DNA of 64,000 bases from Triplophysa rosa (lineage: Eukaryota > Chordata > Actinopteri > Cypriniformes > Nemacheilidae), in the NCBI RefSeq assembly GCF_024868665.1, contig NC_079891.1, positions 34,817,211-34,881,210 of the forward strand. The letters are read 5' to 3'. Both the position numbers and the translations under genes were made by a program. Shown here one piece after another: positions 59,976 to 64,000 of the stretch (positions are counted from its first letter, which is position 1; each line of letters opens with the position of its first letter). The notes beneath the pieces were generated by a model that saw only the letters and a program-made list of their open reading frames with translations, made no database searches and was not told the origin of the DNA.

Positions 59976-60903
59976 CATGTTTGTATATCCCGGTGGGGAC
60001 CTAAACCTGAATGCACACAACACATGGGGACTCGTGTCACTGTGGGGACCAAAATTGAGGTCCTCATGGGCACAAAAGCTTATAAATTGTACAGAACAAT
60101 ATTTTTTTAAAATCTAAAAATGCTAAAAGTGTTCTATGATCTTTAGGTTTAGGGATAGGGGATAAAATATACAGTTTGTACAGTATAAAAAACATTACGC
60201 CTATGGACTGTCCCCACGGAGATAGTAAACCAGACGTGTGCGTGTGTGTGTGTGTTTGTGTGTTTGTGTACCAGGTGGATCCAGAGACTCCGCACAGATA
60301 GAGAACACAGTCCAGAAGACCGGTCTCTTTAAATCCATCCAGAGATCCCAGTAAACCCAGCATGGCTCGTTCTCCTCCTCCAGAACCCAGCAGTGCGATC
60401 TTTGGCACATTATCCTGAAACCCGTGAACAACATTCATACACTTACAAAGAAGAGTTCCCAATGAACAACAGTGTTCCCAATGAGGTACATGCAGTTGAT
60501 TTATTTGGAGGTTTTAAGAATGTACAGATATATGAAGTATAATTACAGATATTACACTAAATGTGTCATTTTACCGGACTGCACGCTATCCCGAGATTCT
60601 TCAGACATTGTTGAACAGTTGGTAGTCTTGTCTTTACAAACGTCTCCTCTTGTGAATTCAGAGAATGTCCGATTCTCACATCACTGCTTCAGGAGACACA
60701 CACACAAACATATTTACTTTATTTTGCATTCAGTTTTTATCAGTTTCATCTAAAACCAAAAATATATTTCATTTAGACACTTAGCAGCTGCCTTTTTTAT
60801 GCAGAGCGTCTTGCAGGGAAACAATTAAGAGATTTATCATGGAGACAATTGACTGTATTTAAGTAAGCTGGAATTACCTCTTCTGAAGTTTAGATTCACT
60901 CAT
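55081..60903 (-). CDS. pla2g4c: cytosolic phospholipase A2 gamma-like, copy 2
   Basis: Coding exons: 60878-60903, 60575-60683, 60272-60414, 59648-59849, 59278-59383, 59058-59198, 58220-58285, 58057-58110, 57520-57642, 56598-56723, 56369-56446, 56144-56322, 55336-55504 and 55081-55256. The total is 1698 nt, or 565 residues. It is a calcium-independent (no C2 domain) group IV lipase that cleaves phospholipids. Catalytic set: GSGGGER with Arg61, GVSGS with Ser89 and EDAG with Asp419. Other family marks are PYEAGY...[16 protein letters not shown] and [10 protein letters not shown]. The C-terminus ends RQKDN with no CaaX prenylation box, unlike mammalian PLA2G4C. Intron 12 lacks AG at the expected acceptor, and intron 13 has a GC donor. 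A 5' UTR exon precedes at 61088. Probably functional unless the acceptor defect is real. Confidence 0.88.
56144..56322 (-). CDS. pla2g4c: phospholipase copy 2 exon 12 with catalytic Asp and abnormal acceptor
   Basis: It encodes [12 protein letters not shown]...[19 protein letters not shown]...LIISLDF. The EDAG Asp completes the Ser/Asp dyad. The frame joins exon 11 only if the exon starts at TGAACGAG. Just before it the minus strand reads GATTCTC, where copy 1 reads GACTCAG. The AG is therefore missing. Confidence 0.7.
56887..57363. mobile_element. hAT-type repeat with CAGTGTTGGG termini and 8-bp TSD
   Basis: The termini CAGTGTTGGGTAAGTTACTC and, inverted, CAGTGTTGGGTGTAACTAGT are flanked by perfect ATTAATAG (56879-56886 and 57364-57371). 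It is 477 bp without transposase, inserted in an intron of phospholipase copy 2 and absent at that place in copy 1. Confidence 0.92.
58367..58455. mobile_element. fragment of a fish DNA transposon end (CAGTGGTGGACAAAGTAC)
   Basis: CAGTGGTGGACAAAGTACAA, followed by CAAGTACTCGAGTAAAAGTA, is a familiar terminal sequence of a dispersed teleost repeat. The other end is not visible. It lies in an intron of copy 2. Confidence 0.5.
59900..59975. repeat. (TG)n microsatellite
   Basis: GTGTGCGTG units followed by pure TG, in the third coding intron of phospholipase copy 2. Cys/Val-rich and Thr/His-rich ORFs here are artefacts. Confidence 0.95.
59972..60240. repeat. dispersed repeat (TATATCCCGGTGGGGACC), copy a
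   Basis: It is nearly identical to 62792-63060 in the same orientation: CCCGGTGGGGACCTAAACCT, GGTCCTCATGGGCACAAAAG and GACTGTCCCCACGGAGATA. It occupies most of this intron of copy 2; one copy was probably derived from the other or from a shared element. Confidence 0.8.
60272..60414 (-). CDS. pla2g4c: phospholipase copy 2 exon 3: oxyanion and nucleophile motifs
   Basis: It encodes [20 protein letters not shown] through CGVSGSTW. Arg61 and the nucleophile Ser89 lie here. The acceptor is TTCAG and the donor GTACAC; the codon for Trp93 is split across the intron. Confidence 0.92.
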
Positions 60904-61087
60904 CTAAGAAACAATAAACAGTTATAAACATGTAAATGATTGATTACTTAAAAGGTATATGCAGTCATTAGGTCACTGCTATCATTGGTATTAAAGCTCC
61001 TGAAAAAAGTCCGGATGGCTTTATTATACAGTAAGAGTTGACAATAAGAATCACATTAGACTGATGTGCAAAGCCTTAAAAACTCAC

Positions 61088-61610
61088 CGTTCTTGTATCG
61101 TCCTCTACGACGCAGCGCTGTCACAAATACAACCGTTTTCTCTCTCACTGTACAGAAGATTCTCTTTTATAGGGTTCAGAAACTAGATGAATCATGCATT
61201 TATGACCAAGAGAACATCTGCAGAAGACAGATATCAGTAAAATCACACACCGCTTCCTCAGATGAGATGAATCGTGCTTCTATCACCACGAGAACATCTG
61301 AAGAACACAGATATCAGTAACATCACATGTGACTTGCGTAGGTGAGATGAATGATGGTTTTCAACTAGTTAGGACCTAGTTCTGCAGAAGAATGCAGAAA
61401 CCACAAGGAAAAACAATTGACACACTTGCATTTTCTCACGCAGGGCAGCTATAGATGAAGGATGTTTAGGTCAATCATTTTCGTTTCATTCTTTGAACTA
61501 ATGGCAACATTTTTACCAAATTTCAAATAAAAATATAGATTTTTTGCATTTATTTGCAGAAAACTGAAACTTGTCAAACTGGTCAAAATAAAAAAGGAAT
61601 GCAATGTTTG
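61088..61610 (-). promoter_or_regulatory. 5' UTR exon and promoter region of phospholipase copy 2
   Basis: The minus strand has a donor GTGAGTT after GACGATACAAGAACG at 61088. Upstream is a twofold internal repeat (GAGAACATCTG(C/A)AGAA(G/C)ACAGA at about 61209 and 61291) and a TTTGCATTTATTTGCAGAAA block. The same layout is present at 36611-37035, and part of it at 62478-62642. The transcription start cannot be fixed. Confidence 0.55.
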
Positions 61611-62200
61611 CAGATATTTAATACTGCTAAGAAAAACAAGTTCATATTTTATTAAGAGGCAATACTTTTCACCTAGAATTGATTTCCACAAGCATTGTTA
61701 AGTATTTTTACCATATTAAATAAATATATGTTGTCTTTTATCACAAATACTTACATCTAAGTCATTAATTCAACCAATGAAAGTAACTGCATATACAGTA
61801 GTACAAGATTATACAAATGAAAATAAAAATCAACATTTTAATTATTAAAATTATTAATTATTGCCCTTGATATTGTGCACATTATTATCAATGTCAATTA
61901 ATAGAAAACATTAAGAAAACATTTTATTGAGAATGATTTTATTGTGGTCATACGCATGAATAAACAAAGGGTTATTCGACCTGGAAATAAATAGCAGCCT
62001 ATACAGAATTCTTTTAAATGAATTGAGTAATTTCTCCCCGAGCCCTCTGACGGTGATTCATTGTGATTCAGGGTGACTGGCGTGAAGCGAGACGTTGCTG
62101 CTGAGTCACTATCAGGCTAAAATCTACATGCACTGCACGCAAATAATCCTGACGGGTAATGTTGTCCTCTTCTTTCCTTATACTCCACTCGAATTTACTC
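61610..62200. other. no gene recognised
   Basis: A+T-rich. The small minus-strand ORF at 61449-61691 shows no domain. A SINE/L2-type tail (GGGATAAAAGCGTCTGCTAA) follows at about 62216-62245. Confidence 0.4.
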
Positions 62201-62477
62201 CTGAATAAACACTTTGGGATAAAAGCGTCTGCTAAATGTAAATGTCAGAGATGTTACAGTGTTTGATGAAGAGTCATTGTTCTGAATGGGATGGATCCAT
62301 GAGAGATCTATCAGCAGCGCAAGGTGTTGTACTGTAAATATGGCCGCTGAGTGCAGAGACTTCCCATAACTGTGTCAAACCGTTTTTAAACATACTCAAA
62401 GATTCATAAATAATGTTGTGAGGACCAGTTTCACTGAGTGTGTGTGTGTGTTTGTGTGTGTGGGGGGGGGGTGTCTG

Positions 62478-62642
62478 CAGAAGAAAGCAGAAACCACAAA
62501 GAAAACGTTGTTTTTGAGTCATTGAGGATGATTTTTCAATGTAAGACACAGTTGACAAACATGCATTTTCTCATCGGGGCATGTTTAAGTAAAATGATTT
62601 GATGATCATTCTGTGAACTAGTGACAACATTTCTACCAAATT
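62478..62642. repeat. third partial copy of the phospholipase 5' flank
   Basis: GCAGAAGAAAGCAGAAACCA, TTTTTGAGTCATTGAGGATG and CATGCATTTTCTCA match 36768-36905 and the corresponding part of 61385-61505. It is followed by the inverted repeat. Confidence 0.65.
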
Positions 62643-62651
62643 GTGTGTCAT

Positions 62652-62845
62652 CCTATGAACCAGAATATCCCGTTGTCGGCCACAGATGCCACATGTGCAT
62701 ATTTAGCACACTTCCAAGTCAATGGTTCTGTGTATGTACTATAGAAGTGAATGAATACCGAATGTGTAAGTGTGTGTGCGTGCGTGTTCATGTTTGTATA
62801 TCCCGGTGGGGACCTAAACCTGAATGCACACCAACACATGGGGAC
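62652..62845. repeat. left arm of a large inverted repeat
   Basis: The sequence from about GAACCAGAATATCCC to CTGAATGCACACCAACACAT recurs as its reverse complement at 63502-63705 with few differences. The spacer of about 655 bp contains the dispersed repeat copy b and a long TG/CG microsatellite. Confidence 0.85.
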
Positions 62846-63057
62846 TCGTGTCACTGTGGGGACCAAAATTGAGGTCCTCATGGGCACAAAAGCTTATACA
62901 TTGTACAGAACAATATTTTTGGAAAATCTAAAAATGCAAAAAGTGTTCTATGATCTTTAGGTTTAGGGATAGGGTTAGTGATAGGGGATAGAATATACAG
63001 TTTGTACAGTATAAAAACATTACGCCTATGGACTGTCCCCACGGAGATAATAAACCA

Positions 63058-63060
<3 letters not shown>
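62792..63060. repeat. dispersed repeat (TATATCCCGGTGGGGACC), copy b
   Basis: Nearly identical to 59972-60240, with a small additional GGGTTAGTGATA stretch. It is not coding. Confidence 0.8.
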
Positions 63061-63107
<47 letters not shown>

Positions 63108-63108
63108 C

Positions 63109-63192
<84 letters not shown>
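63060..63192. repeat. (TG)n with central (TGCG)n microsatellite
   Basis: About 130 bp of alternating pyrimidine-purine sequence with a GTGC-rich core, long enough to favour Z-DNA-type structure. All ORFs through it are artefacts. Confidence 0.95.
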
Positions 63193-63384
63193 AAGAAAGT
63201 CTGTGGATTCAACACACAAAATTTCTAACAGAACATCAAACTGTAAATGTTTAAAGGTAAGCAGCAGTCTTTAAACGTACGGCCCTTGCAAAAATTAAAC
63301 ATAGTCTTACTACAATTAATGATTTCTCACAAGAAATCACATCTATTCCTTGTATAAACTTTTATTAAGTCTATAAAGAATGTA

Positions 63385-63500
63385 TATCCTTTATCATGCA
63401 CTCACCCTCTGGACATTTCAAACCTGTATGACTTTCTTTCTTCTGCAGAACACAAAAGAAGATATTTTGTAGAATGTTAGTAACTGAACAATGGCGGAAC
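63385..63500. repeat. dispersed repeat fragment (TTCTTCTGCAGAACACAAAA type)
   Basis: CACTCACCCTCTGGACATTT and TTCTTTCTTCTGCAGAACAC match the same family as 46450. No gene. Confidence 0.5.
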
Positions 63501-63501
63501 A

Positions 63502-63705
63502 ATGTGTTGGTGTGCATTCAGGTTTAGGTCCCCACCGGGATATACAAACATGAAGACACACACACGCACGCACACACACTTACACGCACATTCGGTATTC
63601 ATTCACTTCTATAGTACATACACAGAACCATTGACTTGGAAGTGTGCTAAATATGCACATGTGGCACCTGCGGCCGACATGGGGATATTCTGGTTCATCT
63701 GGCTC
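63502..63705. repeat. right arm of a large inverted repeat
   Basis: Reverse complement of 62652-62845. The antisense form of the GGTGGGGACC repeat start and of the flanking GTGCTAAATATGCACATGTGGCA region are both included, so the inversion took neighbouring unique sequence with it. Confidence 0.85.
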
Positions 63706-63714
63706 AAAGGATGA

Positions 63715-64000
63715 CTTGTGATTGAGGTTTTTCATGAGGCACTAATGGATTCAGATGGCTTGGAATCCCTGCAGACAGCTGGTGAGAACTGTTTGAGAGG
63801 TACAGTTGGTTTACAGATGGCTTGCTCAAATTACAATGTACAATTTGGAGTGCTTCTGCAACAAAATACAAAACTCAGATGAATCATCTTAATGTGTGTG
63901 AAGCAATAAATAAATGAACAGTCATTTTATGCATGTCCACAAGATGGCACTATTAGCGCTATTCTGATGAATAAACACAACCCTGAAATTTAATCAATTG
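63715..64000. other. right edge, no gene recognised
   Basis: Nothing beyond short ORFs. A gene could continue past the window, but no exon is supported here. Confidence 0.35.

Noticed and set aside
59875..60117. Cys/Val-rich ORFs
   Set aside because: Microsatellite artefacts in a phospholipase intron.
62878..63274. His/Thr-rich and Cys/Val-rich ORFs
   Set aside because: Simple translation of the TG/CG microsatellite.

Overview
This window is nuclear DNA of a teleost fish, most likely a cyprinid. The evidence is spliced vertebrate-type genes with GT-AG introns, an A+T-rich background, long (TG)n runs, and a dense mix of Tc1, hAT, L2, tRNA-SINE and Gypsy-type LTR repeats. The species assignment is inference. 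|| Host genes. Two paralogous C2-less cytosolic phospholipase A2 gamma-like genes (pla2g4c family) lie on the minus strand. Copy 1 (3.7-21.4 kb) has 14 recognisable coding exons but is broken by a 1-nt insertion in exon 10 and an out-of-frame change in exon 12. Copy 2 (55.1-60.9 kb) has all 14 exons, the Arg, Ser and Asp catalytic residues and a consistent 565-codon frame, but one splice acceptor is unexpectedly not AG. Between them lie a compact three-exon cystatin B/stefin-like gene (33.4-34.0 kb, minus), an orphan signal-peptide exon (39.93-39.99 kb, minus) and a small Ig-domain transmembrane receptor gene (50.85-52.2 kb, plus). || Most unusual region. The third coding intron of phospholipase copy 1 is about 9.4 kb long, against 0.4 kb in copy 2. 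The extra ~9.1 kb carries a separate plus-strand spliced gene (10.1-17.3 kb). It encodes a two-zinc-finger protein with features of a tyrosine-recombinase domain (Crypton-like; inference) and a SANT/Myb-like C-terminal piece. Its catalytic region is cut at 14.16 kb, next to a single undetermined base, by a THAP-type DNA transposon; a hAT element with a perfect 8-bp target duplication lies just beyond. || Repeats by region. 0-3.5 kb: nested palindromic MITE and DNA-transposon remnants. 7.9-8.5 kb: solo LTR. 19-25 kb: DNA transposon and a hAT MITE with a perfect 8-bp TSD. 25-33 kb: internally deleted Gypsy element, hAT fragment, LTR, 5'-truncated L2 LINE, and a hAT MITE with a tRNA-SINE inside it. 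36-46 kb: exon-1 duplicate, hAT-like 2-kb element, several LTRs, a 21-bp minisatellite inside a deleted LTR element, and broken Tc1 elements. 45-54 kb: solo LTRs, hAT and SINEs. 56.9-63.7 kb: hAT MITE, microsatellites and a large inverted repeat at the right edge. || Segmental duplication. At least three pieces of the phospholipase neighbourhood (5' exon and flank, 3' flank) and one upstream piece of the orphan leader-exon locus occur twice or more. In two pairs, one member holds a solo LTR with a 5-bp TSD and the other preserves the empty site. The LTR insertions therefore postdate the duplications or affected only one copy.
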